Assembly (NCBI GenBank): GCA_944381455.1
Contig: CALWLF010000023.1
Span: forward strand, 1 to 46,866
Origin: an uncultured Clostridia bacterium
GTDB taxonomy: Bacteria > Bacillota > Clostridia > Lachnospirales > Anaerotignaceae
Direction: 5' to 3'
DNA: 46,866 nt
In this document: positions 1 through 10,894 of the stretch, one piece after another
Layout of the letters: each line of letters starts with the position of its first letter
Numbering within the stretch: position 1 is the first letter of the stretch
Position numbers and translations under genes: made by a program
Notes under the pieces: model-generated
The model's input: only the letters and a program-made list of their open reading frames with translations
Databases searched by the model: none
What the model was told of the DNA's origin: nothing

Positions 1-1
1 A

Positions 2-520
2 TTGGCAGCGTTGCAAATGCAAATTGCCCTTGTAGATCGGCTTGCAGAAGAAATTGAACGGATTAACAACGCGCCTGTTATCAACCGGGAAAGCAAGAGA
101 TTATCCCATTCCTTGAAACAGGCAGAAAAGCAGCTAAAACAGTACAATGACGCTTCCGACAGCTTGTACCTTGATTGGAAAAGCGGTGAGATTACCAAAG
201 AGGAATATCGCCGCTTGAAAGGCAAGATTGCAGAACAGATACAACAGCTTGAAGCGAACATCTCCTATCTGAAAGAGGAAATGCAGGTAATGGCTGATGG
301 TATCGGAACCGACGACCCGTATCTAACCGCCTTTCTGAAATACAAAAACATTCAGAGCCTTAACCGCGGGATTATGGTTGAACTCATAAAAGCGGTTTGG
401 GTGCATGAGAACGGGGAAATAACGGTTGACTTCAATTTTGCCGACGAGTACCAGCGAATTATTGATTACATCGAGAATAACCACAACGTTATCCGAGTGA
501 TTGAGAACAAGGCAATCTAA
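2..520 (+). CDS. Large serine recombinase, C-terminal fragment (TnpX/TndX-like, DUF4368 type)
   Basis: The reading frame is open from the window edge, so this is only the last ~172 residues of a longer protein; the catalytic Ser domain would lie upstream. The visible part has a coiled-coil-like stretch rich in Lys, Glu and Gln (about residues 15-95), then a short globular tail with the pattern SLNRGIMVELIKAVWVHENG. That tail is typical of the C-terminal region of large serine recombinases carried by clostridial conjugative and mobilisable elements. Such enzymes excise and insert the element at a short core site and are often encoded at its very end, reading outward. This one stops 30 bp from the 3' end of a collagen-like gene, so the element probably lies to the left of the window. 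The family call is from sequence pattern only. Confidence 0.8.
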   Translation: MAALQMQIALVDRLAEEIERINNAPVINRESKRLSHSLKQAEKQLKQYNDASDSLYLDWKSGEITKEEYRRLKGKIAEQIQQLEANISYLKEEMQVMADGIGTDDPYLTAFLKYKNIQSLNRGIMVELIKAVWVHENGEITVDFNFADEYQRIIDYIENNHNVIRVIENKAI

Positions 521-549
521 CGGCTTGCCTATTCAACACAAAGGAAAAT

Positions 550-1056
550 CTAATGTTGTGCATAAATAAACGGCTCTGCGGCGCCCGTGGCTCCTGTGGC
601 ACCCGTTGGGCCAGTCTGCCCGTCTTTTCCTGCCGGTCCCGCTGCCCCAGTCACACCCGCAGCACCGGTTTTCCCCGGTTCCCCTGTGGCGCCCGTGGCT
701 CCTGTTGGGCCCGTCGCCCCTGTTGGGCCTGTATCTCCCCTTGGCCCAGTGGCGCCCATCGGCCCGGTGGCGCCTTGTTCTCCCGGAATTCCTCTTTGCC
801 CCGGTTCTCCTGTGGCGCCCGTCGCCCCGGTGGCTCCCGTTGCACCGGCGGCGCCCGTGGCACCCGGTGCCCCTGTTGCTCCTGTTGCGCCTGTTGCACC
901 TGTTGCACCAGTTGGCCCCGCTTTTCCTGCAGGTCCAGTCACACTGATGCAGCTTGAGGCACAATTCCATCCAGACACGCAGGGGCAATTTGTACAAAAC
1001 CAATGCCAAGTCCATTTCTTTTGTTCCCAGGAATTTGTATGGCAATACCAATACAT
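550..1056 (-). CDS. Collagen-like GXT-repeat protein, 168 aa, probably truncated at its C-terminus
   Basis: A short N-terminal segment rich in Trp, Tyr and Cys (about 36 residues) leads into roughly 115 residues of Gly-X-Y triplets, mostly GAT, GPT and GPA. The protein then stops a few residues after the repeat, at the sequence AEPFIYAQH. Clostridial and Bacillus collagen-like (BclA-type) proteins normally carry a globular trimerising domain of 100 or more residues after the repeat, as the neighbouring gene does; here it is missing. The start at 1056 is chosen because AAAGGTGG lies just upstream; an in-frame ATG at 1080 lies before that ribosome site and is less likely. A sigma-K-like promoter precedes it. 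Likely role, by analogy: a filament protein of the spore surface or exosporium. The abrupt end next to the recombinase gene suggests disruption by element insertion. Confidence 0.8.
   Translation of the reverse strand: MYWYCHTNSWEQKKWTWHWFCTNCPCVSGWNCASSCISVTGPAGKAGPTGATGATGATGATGAPGATGAAGATGATGATGATGEPGQRGIPGEQGATGPMGATGPRGDTGPTGATGPTGATGATGEPGKTGAAGVTGAAGPAGKDGQTGPTGATGATGAAEPFIYAQH
600..935. repeat. Low-complexity collagen triplet repeat DNA
   Basis: A GC-rich array of 9-bp units coding for Gly-X-Thr/Pro triplets. The units are degenerate copies of one another, which makes slippage and copy-number change likely. They also create long spurious open frames on both strands. A second, shorter array lies at about 1610-1755 in the next gene. 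Confidence 0.8.
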
Positions 1057-1087
1057 GTTCACTCCACCTTTCTGCCCCATCCTGTTT

Positions 1088-1114
1088 TACTGTATGCCAC
1101 CTGCCCTCTTTGGT
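1088..1114 (-). promoter_or_regulatory. Sigma-K-like promoter of the truncated collagen-like gene
   Basis: On the minus strand the sequence reads AC, 16 bases, then CATACAGTA. This fits the sporulation sigma-K consensus (AC, 16-17 bases, CATANNNTA). The -10 lies about 31 bp before the chosen ATG. The match is by eye; the consensus is short, so chance occurrence is possible, but mother-cell expression would suit an exosporium protein. Confidence 0.45.
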
Positions 1115-1121
1115 GCCTGTT

Positions 1122-1160
1122 AAAATTACAGGGCGGTAAGCCCATCAGGCCGTACCGCCC
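1122..1160 (-). terminator. Possible weak terminator after the second collagen-like gene
   Basis: An 8-bp GC-rich inverted repeat (GGGCGGTA / TACCGCCC) lies just past the stop at 1175 and is followed on the minus strand by TGTAATTTT, a poor T-run. It may be a weak intrinsic terminator or an RNA 3' hairpin. Confidence 0.4.
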
Positions 1161-1174
1161 CGCATGTTTTTGCA

Positions 1175-1891
<717 letters not shown>

Positions 1892-1979
1892 CCTCAACAC
1901 TCCCTTTCTTATTTTGTGGTGATACTGCATCTTATTCGACAAAACACCTTTTGTGTCGATTTTTTCCGCCTTTTTTCGC

Positions 1980-2031
1980 AAAAAAAGAACAAAGTTTTTG
2001 CGGCTTCCTTGCGCCAAAAAAACTTTGTTCT
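1980..2031 (-). terminator. Rho-independent terminator of the pyr operon
   Basis: Perfect 14-bp arms (AGAACAAAGTTTTT and its complement, at 1986-1999 and 2018-2031) with an 18-base loop, followed on the minus strand by a run of T residues. It lies directly after the pyrE stop codon at 2038 and closes the eight-gene UMP operon. Confidence 0.85.
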
Positions 2032-2037
2032 CTTCTC

Positions 2038-2703
2038 TTAAGCAAATACGCAGTACTGCGCCATATAGGCTTCCATGCTTTGAAGCACTTCGGCATATTC
2101 TGCCTTGCCTTTCAAATATTCATAAATATCCTGCACCGTCACAATGGCATGTACGGTGATGCCAAAATCTTCTTTCACTTCCATCACAGCTGTTTTGCCT
2201 GGGTTTTGCCCCACTTCGCAGCGGTTGACGGAAATGAACATATCTTTCACCGAAACCTTGGCTGCGCCCTGTAAAATCGGCATGGTTTCCCGGATGGCCG
2301 TGCCGGCCGTAATCACGTCTTCAATGATAATTACCCGGTCGTTATCTTGTGGTTTGTAACCCACCAAAGAACCGCCTTCGCCATGGTCTTTCACTTCTTT
2401 TCGGTTAAAGAAATAGGGTTTATCCATGTCATGTTCCGTAGCCAAATACGCTGCCGTGGCCGCTGCCAGAGGGATGCCCTTGTAGGCCGGGCCAAACATG
2501 GCGTCAAATTCGTCCCCAACGGTTTCTTGAATCAGCTCGCCATAAAACTTGGCCAGCGTTGCAATCTGTTTGCCGGTTTTATAGTTTCCGGTATTGATGA
2601 AATATGGTGTGTTCCGGCCGCTTTTGGTCACAAAGGAACCAAACCGCAGCACATCCGATGCCATCATAAATTCAATAAATTCCACTTTTTTTGCGCTTAA
2701 CAT
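2038..2703 (-). CDS. pyrE: Orotate phosphoribosyltransferase
   Basis: About 221 residues. It transfers the ribose-5-phosphate of PRPP to orotate to give OMP, the fifth step of UMP synthesis. The PRPP-binding signature [14 protein letters not shown] is at residues 123-136, with the acidic pair ED followed by the TAGTA loop. An N-terminal [19 protein letters not shown] segment is typical of the family. The ATG at 2703 is chosen because GAGAGGAG lies just upstream; a TTG at 2724 would overlap pyrD and sits before that site. It is the last gene of the pyr operon, 13 bp after pyrD, and is followed at once by the terminator. Confidence 0.95.
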   Translation of the reverse strand: MLSAKKVEFIEFMMASDVLRFGSFVTKSGRNTPYFINTGNYKTGKQIATLAKFYGELIQETVGDEFDAMFGPAYKGIPLAAATAAYLATEHDMDKPYFFNRKEVKDHGEGGSLVGYKPQDNDRVIIIEDVITAGTAIRETMPILQGAAKVSVKDMFISVNRCEVGQNPGKTAVMEVKEDFGITVHAIVTVQDIYEYLKGKAEYAEVLQSMEAYMAQYCVFA

Positions 2704-2716
2704 CCTGTTTCTCCTC

Positions 2717-3628
2717 TCAATCAATGATTCCTCTGATTTCGCTCAAATCCATGATGTTGTTTTCTTCCATAAACCGCTCAATGCCTTCGGCCACTTCCAC
2801 TGTGGCAAAAGGATTGGCAAAATTGGCCGTTCCAACGGCAACCCCAGTGGCCCCGGCCATGATAAATTCGATGGCGTCTTCCCAAGTGGAAATACCGCCC
2901 ATGCCAATGATGGGCAAATCCACGGCCTTGGCCACCTGATACACCATCCGCACAGCCACCGGCTTAATGGCCGGGCCGGAAAAACCGCCCACTTTGTTGG
3001 CCAGTACCGGTTTGCGCTTTTTGATATCAATGCGCATGCCCAAGAGCGTGTTGATGAGGGACAGCCCATCGGCGCCGCCGGATGCAGCCGCTCTGGCGAT
3101 TTCTGTAATATCGGTAACGTTTGGCGTCAGTTTTACAATCAGCGGCTTTTTGGCAACTTTTTTCACTTCTTTGACCACTCGTTCTGCCATCTTGGGATCG
3201 GTGCCAAAGGTAATGCCCCCGGCAGATACGTTGGGGCAGGAAATATTCAGTTCGAATAAATCCACATCGGCTTCGCTCAGCTTTTCTGCCACAGCACAAT
3301 ATTCTTCCACCGTATGGCCGCAGAGGTTGACCACAATTTTCGTATCAAACTGCCGCAAAAACGGAATATCTTCTTCCATAAAATAATCGGCGCCAGGGTT
3401 TTGCAGCCCCACGGAATTGAGCATTCCGCCATAGGTTTCGGCAATGCGGGGGGCGTTGTTGCCCTTCCAAGGTTCGGCGGCCACCCCTTTGACGGTGACT
3501 GCCCCAAGCTTGTTTAAATCCACAAACTCGCCAAATTCTTTTCCGCTGCCAAAGGTGCCGGAGGCCGTGGTCACCGGGTTTTTCCAGGTAACCCCTGCAA
3601 TATTGACGGAAAGATTGACTTGTCTCAT
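2717..3628 (-). CDS. pyrD: Dihydroorotate dehydrogenase B (NAD+), catalytic subunit
   Basis: 303 residues, usual for the class 1B enzyme. It oxidises dihydroorotate to orotate on FMN and passes electrons to the PyrK subunit, which reduces NAD+. The class 1 active-site Cys is in NISCPNV at Cys131; the TTASGTFGSGKEF start and the C-terminal FMN-phosphate region (GMGGIST, GATGVAVGTAN) are present. The ATG at 3628 overlaps the pyrK stop as ATGA and has GATGAGGTG at good spacing. Pairing with pyrK directly upstream supports the B type. Confidence 0.96.
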   Translation of the reverse strand: MRQVNLSVNIAGVTWKNPVTTASGTFGSGKEFGEFVDLNKLGAVTVKGVAAEPWKGNNAPRIAETYGGMLNSVGLQNPGADYFMEEDIPFLRQFDTKIVVNLCGHTVEEYCAVAEKLSEADVDLFELNISCPNVSAGGITFGTDPKMAERVVKEVKKVAKKPLIVKLTPNVTDITEIARAAASGGADGLSLINTLLGMRIDIKKRKPVLANKVGGFSGPAIKPVAVRMVYQVAKAVDLPIIGMGGISTWEDAIEFIMAGATGVAVGTANFANPFATVEVAEGIERFMEENNIMDLSEIRGIID

Positions 3629-4395
3629 TCCCAAATCACCTCATCTCCATAAAACACCGGGCCGTCTTTACATACTTTCAAGTGCTGCCAGTCCTGTTCG
3701 CCTTGTTTTTGGATTTTCACCACGCACCCAACGCAAGCGCCAATACCGCAGGCCATCCGCTCTTCCATGGAAACTTGGGGGCGGATGTTGTTTTTCAATG
3801 CCCATTCTGTCACAAAGCGCAGCATGATTTTTGGCCCGCAGGCAAAGAGGTCGTCGCCTTTGGCCCCATCGTGTTCCATCAGCTGCACCACGTTGCCATG
3901 AAACCCAACGCTGCCGTCGTCGGTGGCCACATGCACCGTCGCCCCCACTTCTTCCAACCGGTCCAAAAGCACCGGATTGCTTCTGGCGCCCACATAGACG
4001 TCCACTTGGCCTTGGAGGCGCTTGGCCAGTTCCACCATGGGCGGAACACCAATGCCACCGCCCACCAAAATATGGCGTCCTTCGCCTTCCGGCAGGAAAA
4101 AGCCGTTGCCCAAAGGCCCCAGCACCTGCACTTCCTGCCCTTCGGTCATTTGGCTGAACCGTTCTGTGCCCTTGCCCACCACTTGGTACACCAGGCGCAG
4201 CGTTTCCTTTTCTTCGTCAATTTCGCAAATGGAAATGGGGCGGGGCAGCAAATGCGCCCCTTCCCCCGTATAGACGTTAACAAACTGGCCGGCCTTTGCT
4301 TCCTTGGCCATGGGGCCAACGGAAAGCACCATGGAAAAAATGTCCCCAGTCAAAGGCCGGTTTTCCAAAATTTCCGCCCAAATCATTTGTTTCAT
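3625..4395 (-). CDS. pyrK: Dihydroorotate dehydrogenase B, electron transfer subunit
   Basis: 256 residues. An iron-sulphur flavoprotein that takes electrons from PyrD and reduces NAD+. The FAD-binding RPIS motif is at residues 52-55, the NAD-binding GGGIGVPPM segment at 112-120, and the [2Fe-2S] cluster is held by Cys216, Cys221, Cys224 and Cys242. The start overlaps the carB stop by the ATGA arrangement, with TTGGAGGAAAT as ribosome site; the 3' end overlaps pyrD in the same way, so coupled translation is likely. Confidence 0.95.
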   Translation of the reverse strand: MKQMIWAEILENRPLTGDIFSMVLSVGPMAKEAKAGQFVNVYTGEGAHLLPRPISICEIDEEKETLRLVYQVVGKGTERFSQMTEGQEVQVLGPLGNGFFLPEGEGRHILVGGGIGVPPMVELAKRLQGQVDVYVGARSNPVLLDRLEEVGATVHVATDDGSVGFHGNVVQLMEHDGAKGDDLFACGPKIMLRFVTEWALKNNIRPQVSMEERMACGIGACVGCVVKIQKQGEQDWQHLKVCKDGPVFYGDEVIWE

Positions 4396-7300
4396 TTGAT
4401 TTCCTCCAATGCAATCACATCCAAAGATTCCGTTGTGATGTCGCTTTCCATCACATCCAGCAAGGCGTTGACCGTATCCAGCGCCGTCAGCAGATGGATG
4501 GAGCTTTCTGCCGCTGCCCGGCGGATTTTAAAGCCGTCGCTTAAGGCGTCGTTGACTTTTCTTGGGGTGTTGATAATCAAATCGATCATGCCGCTGCGGA
4601 CAATGTCCAGCACGTTTGGCACGCCTTCGCCGATTTTATGCACGGTGCTCACATGTTCAATGCCGTTTTCCTGCAAAAATCTGGCGGTGCCTTCCGTGGC
4701 CAAGAACCGATAGCCCAATGCCTGTAACCGTTTTGCGATAGGCAAAATCTCCTGCCGGTCAAAGGGTTTCACGGTAATGAGTGCCGTGCCGTTTTTCTTT
4801 GGCACCAGCATGCCGGAGGCAATAAAGCCTTTATAGAGGGCCCGTGTCAAGTTTTTGCCCACGCCCAGCACTTCGCCGGTGGAACGCATTTCTGGTCCCA
4901 GGCTCACTTCCACTTCCGGCAGTTTTTCTGTGGAGAACACCGGCACTTTGATGCAGACGGTGTCCGGTTCTGGGCAGATGCCGCTTTCATAGCCCAAATC
5001 TTTCAGCTTGGCCCCCAGCATCACTTTGGTGGCCAAATCAATGATGGGCACGCCGGTCACTTTGCTGATATAAGGCACCGTACGGCTGCTTCTTGGGTTC
5101 ACTTCGATGATGTTCAGTTCCCCTTTGTATTCGATGAACTGGATGTTGACCATCCCAATGACTTCCAGTGCCAAAGCCACTTTTTTGGTCACGTCCATGA
5201 TTTCCTGCTTGATTTTATCGCTGATATGCTGTGGCGGATAGATGGAGATGGAGTCACCGGAGTGAACACCGGCCCGTTCCAGGTGTTCCATGATCCCAGG
5301 AATCACCACATCGGTGCCGTCACAGATGGCATCCACTTCAATTTCCCGCCCCATCAGGTACCGGTCGATGAGCACTGGGTTTTTGCTGTCTTTGGCAAAG
5401 GCATCTTCCAGATATTTGGTCAGCTGCTCTTTATCGTAGGTGATTTCCATGCCCTGGCCGCCCAATACATAGGACGGGCGCACCAATACCGGAAAGCCCA
5501 GTTCTTCTGCTTCGGCCAAGCCTTCTTCCAAGCTCCAAACGCCTTTGCCCTTTGGCCGGCGGATGTCCAGCGTTTCCAGCAATTCATCAAATTTTTCCCG
5601 GTCTTCGGCGGCGTCAATCTGTTCCGGCTTGGTGCCGTAGATGGGGATGTTCATTTCCCTAAAGAAATTGGCCAGCTTGATGGCCGTCTGTCCACCAAAC
5701 TGCAAAATCACGCCGTCCGGCTTTTCTTTTTCCACAATGTTCAGCACGTCTTCTTCCGTCAGCGGCTCAAAATACAGCTTGTCGGAAGTGTCAAAGTCGG
5801 TGGAAACCGTTTCCGGGTTATTGTTGATGATGATGGTTTCAATACCTGCTTTGCGCAAAGAAAGCACAGAATGCACGGAGCAGTAGTCAAACTCGATGCC
5901 CTGGCCGATGCGGATGGGGCCGGAGCCAATGACGATGACTTTTTTGCGGTTACTGATCACCGCTTCATCCACCTGGTCATAGGTGGAGTAATAATACGGT
6001 GTCACGGCTTCAAATTCCCCGGCGCAGGTATCTACCATTTTGTAGACAGGCATCATGTTATATTGTTTGCGCAGGGCATAAATTTCCGGCGCTTTCACAC
6101 CCAACAGCATGGCAATGCCCTTGTCGGAGAAGCCGGTTTTCTTGTATGTCCGCAGCACATCTTCCGTCAGCTGGTCCAAAGTCATGCCCTTCAAGGCTTC
6201 TTCCATGTCCACAATCTTTTTGATTTTATACACAAAGAATTTGTCCATGCCCGTGATTTCGCAGACTTTTTCCACCCGGTATCCGCGGCGCAGCAGCTCT
6301 GCCAAGTCAAAGAGACGTTCATCGTCAGGCACAACCACTCTCTTTTTCAGCTGGGCCGTGGTTTTCGATTTGCTGTATGGCCGCTCCAGGGTATACTGGC
6401 CAATTTCCAGCGACCGCACACCTTTCAGCAATGCGCTTTCAAAGCTGTTGCCAATGCTCATCACTTCGCCGGTGGCCATCATTTTAGTGCCCAAGTTCCG
6501 TTTTGCGCTTTTGAATTTATCAAAAGGCCATTTGGGGATTTTGCAAACCACATAGTCGATGGCCGGTTCAAAGCAGGCAAAGGTCTTTTTCGTTACGGCG
6601 TTTTGGATTTCGTCCAGCCGATAGCCCAAAGCGATTTTGGCCGCCACTTTGGCGATGGGGTAGCCGGTGGCTTTGGAGGCCAAAGCGGAGGAACGGCTCA
6701 CACGAGGGTTGATTTCGATGACGGCATAGTTAAAGCTGTTGGGATCCAGAGCAAACTGCACGTTGCAGCCGCCTTCAATTTCAATGGAGTCGATGATATC
6801 AATGGCGGCTTTTCGCAGCATCTGATATTCTTTGTCGCAAAGAGTCTGTGCCGGTGCCACCACAATGGAGTCGCCGGTGTGGACACCCACCGGGTCCACA
6901 TTTTCCATGGAGCAAACGGTGATACAGTTACCGGCGCCGTCTCGCATCACTTCAAATTCAATTTCTTTCCAACCCTTGATGCTTCGTTCCACCAGCACCT
7001 GGCCCACACGACTTAAGTGGATGCCCTGAGTGGCAATTTCTCTCAATTCGTCTTCGTTTTCGGCAATGCCGCCGCCGGTGCCGCCCAAGGTATAGGCCGG
7101 GCGCACGATGACTGGGTAGCCAATCCGCTCGGCAAAGGAAACGGCTCCTTCCACCGTTGTCACAATATCCGATTCCACAATGGGCTGGTTGGTCCGTTCC
7201 ATCAGCTGTTTAAAAGAATCCCGGTCTTCCCCTTCTTTGATAGATTCGATGGAAGTACCGATGACACGGACGTTATATTTTTCTAAAATGCCTTTGTCAT

Positions 7301-7607
7301 ACAGCTCGCAGCTTAAGTTTAAGCCCGTCTGGCCGCCCATACCGGCGATGATGCTGTCAGGACGTTCTTTGGCAATGACTTTTTCCAAAAATTCCACAGT
7401 CAGCGGCTCGATATAGGTGTCGTCGGCCATGTCCCGGTCGGTCATGATGGTGGCCGGGTTGCTGTTAACCAGCACCACTTCCACCCCTTCTTCTTTCATG
7501 GCCTGCACGGCCTGGGTGCCGGAATAGTCAAATTCTGCCGCCTGCCCAATGACAATGGGGCCAGAACCGATGACCAGCACTTTCTTGATGGTATTATCCT
7601 TAGGCAT
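4392..7607 (-). CDS. carB: Carbamoyl-phosphate synthase, large subunit
   Basis: About 1071 residues, the standard length. It makes carbamoyl phosphate from ammonia supplied by CarA, bicarbonate and two ATP. It shows the internal duplication of the family: two ATP-grasp halves each open with an IGSGP-type nucleotide motif ([13 protein letters not shown] near residue 11; [14 protein letters not shown] near 560). A C-terminal MGS-like allosteric domain follows ([20 protein letters not shown] onward). The ATG at 7607 is preferred over a GTG three codons earlier because AGAGGTGG precedes it by 5 bases. It overlaps carA by 8 bp. The one large subunit in this operon should serve pyrimidine synthesis, possibly arginine too. 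Confidence 0.97.
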   Translation of the reverse strand: MPKDNTIKKVLVIGSGPIVIGQAAEFDYSGTQAVQAMKEEGVEVVLVNSNPATIMTDRDMADDTYIEPLTVEFLEKVIAKERPDSIIAGMGGQTGLNLSCELYDKGILEKYNVRVIGTSIESIKEGEDRDSFKQLMERTNQPIVESDIVTTVEGAVSFAERIGYPVIVRPAYTLGGTGGGIAENEDELREIATQGIHLSRVGQVLVERSIKGWKEIEFEVMRDGAGNCITVCSMENVDPVGVHTGDSIVVAPAQTLCDKEYQMLRKAAIDIIDSIEIEGGCNVQFALDPNSFNYAVIEINPRVSRSSALASKATGYPIAKVAAKIALGYRLDEIQNAVTKKTFACFEPAIDYVVCKIPKWPFDKFKSAKRNLGTKMMATGEVMSIGNSFESALLKGVRSLEIGQYTLERPYSKSKTTAQLKKRVVVPDDERLFDLAELLRRGYRVEKVCEITGMDKFFVYKIKKIVDMEEALKGMTLDQLTEDVLRTYKKTGFSDKGIAMLLGVKAPEIYALRKQYNMMPVYKMVDTCAGEFEAVTPYYYSTYDQVDEAVISNRKKVIVIGSGPIRIGQGIEFDYCSVHSVLSLRKAGIETIIINNNPETVSTDFDTSDKLYFEPLTEEDVLNIVEKEKPDGVILQFGGQTAIKLANFFREMNIPIYGTKPEQIDAAEDREKFDELLETLDIRRPKGKGVWSLEEGLAEAEELGFPVLVRPSYVLGGQGMEITYDKEQLTKYLEDAFAKDSKNPVLIDRYLMGREIEVDAICDGTDVVIPGIMEHLERAGVHSGDSISIYPPQHISDKIKQEIMDVTKKVALALEVIGMVNIQFIEYKGELNIIEVNPRSSRTVPYISKVTGVPIIDLATKVMLGAKLKDLGYESGICPEPDTVCIKVPVFSTEKLPEVEVSLGPEMRSTGEVLGVGKNLTRALYKGFIASGMLVPKKNGTALITVKPFDRQEILPIAKRLQALGYRFLATEGTARFLQENGIEHVSTVHKIGEGVPNVLDIVRSGMIDLIINTPRKVNDALSDGFKIRRAAAESSIHLLTALDTVNALLDVMESDITTESLDVIALEEIK

Positions 7608-8685
7608 GATCGCCACCTCTTTCTACAATTTCTAAAAACCGGTCAAACAAATATCCGCTGTCCAATGGGCCAGGGCTTGCTTCCGGATGGAACTGCACGC
7701 TGAAAATGGGCAGTTTCGTATGGCGAATGCCTTCGATGGTGTTGTCGTTGATGTTAACAAAGGAGGCCTCCACGTCCTTTGGCAGATCGCAAACCACATA
7801 TTCATGGTTTTGGGAGGTGATATACACCCGGCCGGTTTTCAGGTCTTTGACCGGGTGGTTTCCGCCGTGGTGGCCAAATTTCATTTTTTTCGTATCGCCG
7901 CCCAAGGCCAAGCACAGGAGCTGGTTGCCCATGCAGACGCCAAGCAGCGGCTTTTTGCCAATGAGTTGGCGCACCGTTTCAATGACTTCCGGTACGCTTT
8001 TGGGATCTCCGGGGCCGTTGGAAAGGAACACAGCATCTGGATTCAAGTCCAAAATTTCTTCTGCCGTCGTAAAGGCCGGCAGCACCGTAATGCGGCATCC
8101 TCTGGCTTTCAAATCCCGCAAAATCCCGCTTTTGGTGCCCAAATCCAAAAAGGCAATGTGGCACCCAGAGCCTGGGATTTCGTATTTTTCGGCAATGGTG
8201 CATTCGCGGATGACGTTTTTGTTGGAATAAGTTTCAAATTTCATGGCAATCTGGCTGTCGGTCAAATCTTTGGCCCGGGTGGTGATGATGCCTTTCATGG
8301 TGCCATGGTCCCGCAGCACTTTCGTCAAGGCTCTGGTGTCCACCCCTTCAATGCCCATGACTTTGTTTTGTTTCAAAAAGCCGTCCAGGTCCATTTCGCA
8401 GCGCCAGTTGTTGGGAAAATCGCATTTTTCCCGCACCACAAAGCCCCGCAGCCTGGGGCGTTCGCTTTCCATATCGTCCAGATTGATGCCATAGTTACCA
8501 ACAAGCGGATAGGTCATGGTCACAATCTGCCCGGCATAGGAAGGATCTGTCAGCAGCTCTTCATAGCCGGTCATTCCGGTGTTGAACACCACTTCCCCCA
8601 CCGTTTCTTTCACATAGCCGAAGGCTTCGCCGTCAAAGCGCATCCCATTTTCTAAAATCAGCTGTGCTTTTATCGTCTTTTCCAT
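7600..8685 (-). CDS. carA: Carbamoyl-phosphate synthase, small (glutaminase) subunit
   Basis: 361 residues. It hydrolyses glutamine and channels ammonia to CarB. The class I amidotransferase triad is visible: Cys251 in GVCMGNQL, and His333 and Glu335 in [11 protein letters not shown]. The N-terminal CPSase small-chain domain has the [19 protein letters not shown] signature near residue 37. The start at 8685 follows GAGGAG at 9 bases and overlaps the pyrF stop; an ATG three codons earlier sits right against the ribosome site and is unlikely. Confidence 0.97.
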   Translation of the reverse strand: MEKTIKAQLILENGMRFDGEAFGYVKETVGEVVFNTGMTGYEELLTDPSYAGQIVTMTYPLVGNYGINLDDMESERPRLRGFVVREKCDFPNNWRCEMDLDGFLKQNKVMGIEGVDTRALTKVLRDHGTMKGIITTRAKDLTDSQIAMKFETYSNKNVIRECTIAEKYEIPGSGCHIAFLDLGTKSGILRDLKARGCRITVLPAFTTAEEILDLNPDAVFLSNGPGDPKSVPEVIETVRQLIGKKPLLGVCMGNQLLCLALGGDTKKMKFGHHGGNHPVKDLKTGRVYITSQNHEYVVCDLPKDVEASFVNINDNTIEGIRHTKLPIFSVQFHPEASPGPLDSGYLFDRFLEIVERGGDHA

Positions 8686-9611
8686 CAAATACATCTCCTC
8701 AAATCCGATTTCATGTCAAGCACGGCGTCTTTGGCCGCCTGTGCAAAGTCTTTCTCGTCATATCTTCCCTTGTATTCTGCCTTTTGATGGGCCGCAATGA
8801 TGCCGCGGGAAGAATTGACAATGGCGCCTAAGCCGTCTTTATCAAAGCAAACGGCCAAATCCTCGGCCTTACCACCCTGGGCGCCGTATCCTGGCACCAA
8901 AAAGAAGGTATGGGGCATTTGTTCTCTCAATTTTTTGGCCTGCGATGGATGGGTGGCCCCCACCACAGCCCCAATGGAAGAATAGCCGCTTTGGCCGATG
9001 AAGTCTTCGCCCCATTGGCTCACTAAGCTGCCCACGTGCTCGTACAAGGTTTTGCCGCCCAGATCCAAATCCTGCAGCTGGCCGCTGCCAGGGTTGGAGG
9101 TTTTCACCAGCACAAACAGCCCCTTGGCGTATTCTTTGCAGTTTTTAAAGTATGGTTCCACCGAATCCTGCCCCATATAAGGGTTCACGGTGATAAAATC
9201 TTCCTGATAAATCTCAAAGGGATGTCCGGCCACATCCACCCGGCCAATATGGCCGTCGGAGTAATTTTCTGCCGTGGAGGCAATGTCGCCCCGCTTGATG
9301 TCGCCAATGACAATGAGCCCCTTTTCCTTGGCATAGGCAATGGTTTTAATATAGCTTTCCATGCCGGCTGCTCCCAGCATTTCATACATGGCCACCTGAG
9401 GTTTGACGGCCGGAATAAAGGGACAAACGGCATCAATGATTTCTTTATTAAACCAGTAGAAGGCTTCTGCCACAGCCTTTGGGGTTTTCCCATACTGCTC
9501 AAAGCAGGCTTCCTGAATGAAAGAAGGGATAAAACTCATTCTGGGATCCAGCCCCACCACCGTGGGGTTTTTTGTTTCTTTGATTTTTTCAATCAATCGG
9601 TCAATGATCAT
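8685..9611 (-). CDS. pyrF: Orotidine 5'-phosphate decarboxylase (long, type 2)
   Basis: 308 residues, longer than the ~240-residue E. coli and Bacillus form and matching the second PyrF subfamily. It decarboxylates OMP to UMP, the last step of the pathway. The catalytic Asp-x-Lys-x-x-Asp motif is DIKRGD at residues 104-109 (Asp104, Lys106, Asp109). TVVGLDPRMSF near the start binds substrate. The ATG overlaps the pyrC stop (ATGA), and the 3' end touches carA, so it is translated with its neighbours. Its place third in the operon, ahead of carA, is a less usual order. Confidence 0.95.
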   Translation of the reverse strand: MIIDRLIEKIKETKNPTVVGLDPRMSFIPSFIQEACFEQYGKTPKAVAEAFYWFNKEIIDAVCPFIPAVKPQVAMYEMLGAAGMESYIKTIAYAKEKGLIVIGDIKRGDIASTAENYSDGHIGRVDVAGHPFEIYQEDFITVNPYMGQDSVEPYFKNCKEYAKGLFVLVKTSNPGSGQLQDLDLGGKTLYEHVGSLVSQWGEDFIGQSGYSSIGAVVGATHPSQAKKLREQMPHTFFLVPGYGAQGGKAEDLAVCFDKDGLGAIVNSSRGIIAAHQKAEYKGRYDEKDFAQAAKDAVLDMKSDLRRCI

Positions 9612-10894
9612 TGCAGTACGCCCTCCTTCACTTGAAATACGCCGTCCACCATGGTATATTCCACCTTGCCCTGGACTTTCCAGCCGTCAAAGGGCGTGTT
9701 TTTGCCCATGGAGGCAAACTGTTTGGCTTCGATGGTATAGGTTTTTTCCGGATCAATGATGGCAAGATCGGCTACTTTTCCAACGGAAATATCGCCTTTT
9801 TCAATGCCCAGCAGTTTGGCCGGGTTGGTGCTCATTTTGGCCACCAGCTGCATGGGAGTCAGCCAATCGCCTTTCACCAGCACCGTATAGCCCAAGGTGA
9901 AGGCCGTTTCCAGCCCCACAATGCCAAAGGCTGCTTTTTCGTATTCGCAATTTTTCTCATCCTCGCTGTGGGGGGCATGGTCGGTGGCAATGATATTGAC
10001 CACATCATCCTTCAATGCCTGGCGCAGCGCCAGCACATCATCCATGGACCGCAGCGGCGGATTCATTTTCGTATTGGCGTCATAATCCAGCACATCCCGG
10101 TCGCTTAAAGTAAAGTGATGGGGGCAGATTTCGGCGCTTACGTCCTGACCATGGTTTTTGGCATCTCGAATCAAGTCGATGCCGCCTTTGGTGGAAACAT
10201 GGCACAGGTGCAGCTTGGCTCCTGTGGCCCGGGCCAAAATGATGTCCCTTGCAATGATCACATCTTCGCTGTCGTTGGAGATGCCCTTTAAGCCCAGCAT
10301 GGTGCTTTGCACCCCGGCGTTCATGACGCCGCCGGCCACCAAAGACTTGTCTTCGCAGTGGCTCATCACTGGAATATTAAACATTTTGGAATATTTCATG
10401 GCCGTTTTCAACAGCCCTGCATTCATGACGCTCTTGCCGTCTTCACTGATGCCGCAGGCCCCGGCTTTGACCATCTGGCCAATGTTGGCCAGTTCTTCGC
10501 CCTTTTGGCCCTTGGTGATGGCGCCGATGGGCAGCACATGGCAGGCCCCTTCCCGTTCGGCTTTCAGCTTGATATATTCCACCATAATTTCGTTATCTAC
10601 CACAGGATCGGTGTTTGGCATACAGCAGATGGTGGTAAAACCGCCCATGACAGCCGCCTGGCTTCCGGTGCGGATGGTTTCTTTATATTCAAAGCCCGGT
10701 TCTCTCAAATGCACATGCAGGTCAATGAAGCCTGGCACCACCCATTTGCCGGCAGCATCCACAACTTCGTCTGCTTCTGCCTGGATGTTTTCTGCCCACT
10801 TTGCCACTTTGCCGTCTTCCACCAGCACGTCCATCACTGCATCTGTATTTGTAGCGGGGTTAATCACACGGCCGCCTTTGAGTAATGTTTTCAT
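9608..10894 (-). CDS. pyrC: Dihydroorotase (class I)
   Basis: 428 residues. A zinc amidohydrolase that cyclises carbamoyl aspartate to dihydroorotate. Metal ligands are visible: His60 and His62 in HVHLREPG, His179 in SHCED, His232 in CHVSTKGG, and Asp305 in ATDHAPHSEDEK. The length and the HVHLREPG form mark the long class I enzyme of Gram-positive bacteria, not the short E. coli form. The start overlaps the pyrB stop as TAATG and follows AAGGGAGG. Confidence 0.96.
   Translation of the reverse strand: MKTLLKGGRVINPATNTDAVMDVLVEDGKVAKWAENIQAEADEVVDAAGKWVVPGFIDLHVHLREPGFEYKETIRTGSQAAVMGGFTTICCMPNTDPVVDNEIMVEYIKLKAEREGACHVLPIGAITKGQKGEELANIGQMVKAGACGISEDGKSVMNAGLLKTAMKYSKMFNIPVMSHCEDKSLVAGGVMNAGVQSTMLGLKGISNDSEDVIIARDIILARATGAKLHLCHVSTKGGIDLIRDAKNHGQDVSAEICPHHFTLSDRDVLDYDANTKMNPPLRSMDDVLALRQALKDDVVNIIATDHAPHSEDEKNCEYEKAAFGIVGLETAFTLGYTVLVKGDWLTPMQLVAKMSTNPAKLLGIEKGDISVGKVADLAIIDPEKTYTIEAKQFASMGKNTPFDGWKVQGKVEYTMVDGVFQVKEGVLQ

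Noticed and set aside
587..1123. Long plus-strand open frames across the collagen repeats
   Set aside because: They are antisense products of the GC-rich 9-bp repeat (Pro-Val-Ala-rich translations), with no ribosome site; the minus-strand frame gives a proper Gly-X-Y protein.
1926..2017. Upstream ATG starts for the second collagen-like gene
   Set aside because: The ATG at 2017 falls in the pyr terminator hairpin and the one at 1930 has its nearest ribosome-like sequence 14 bases away; the TTG at 1891 follows a strong site.
5226..7016. A 596-codon plus-strand open frame
   Set aside because: It lies wholly antisense to carB, which has clear family motifs throughout; its translation is His- and Phe-rich and resembles no protein family.
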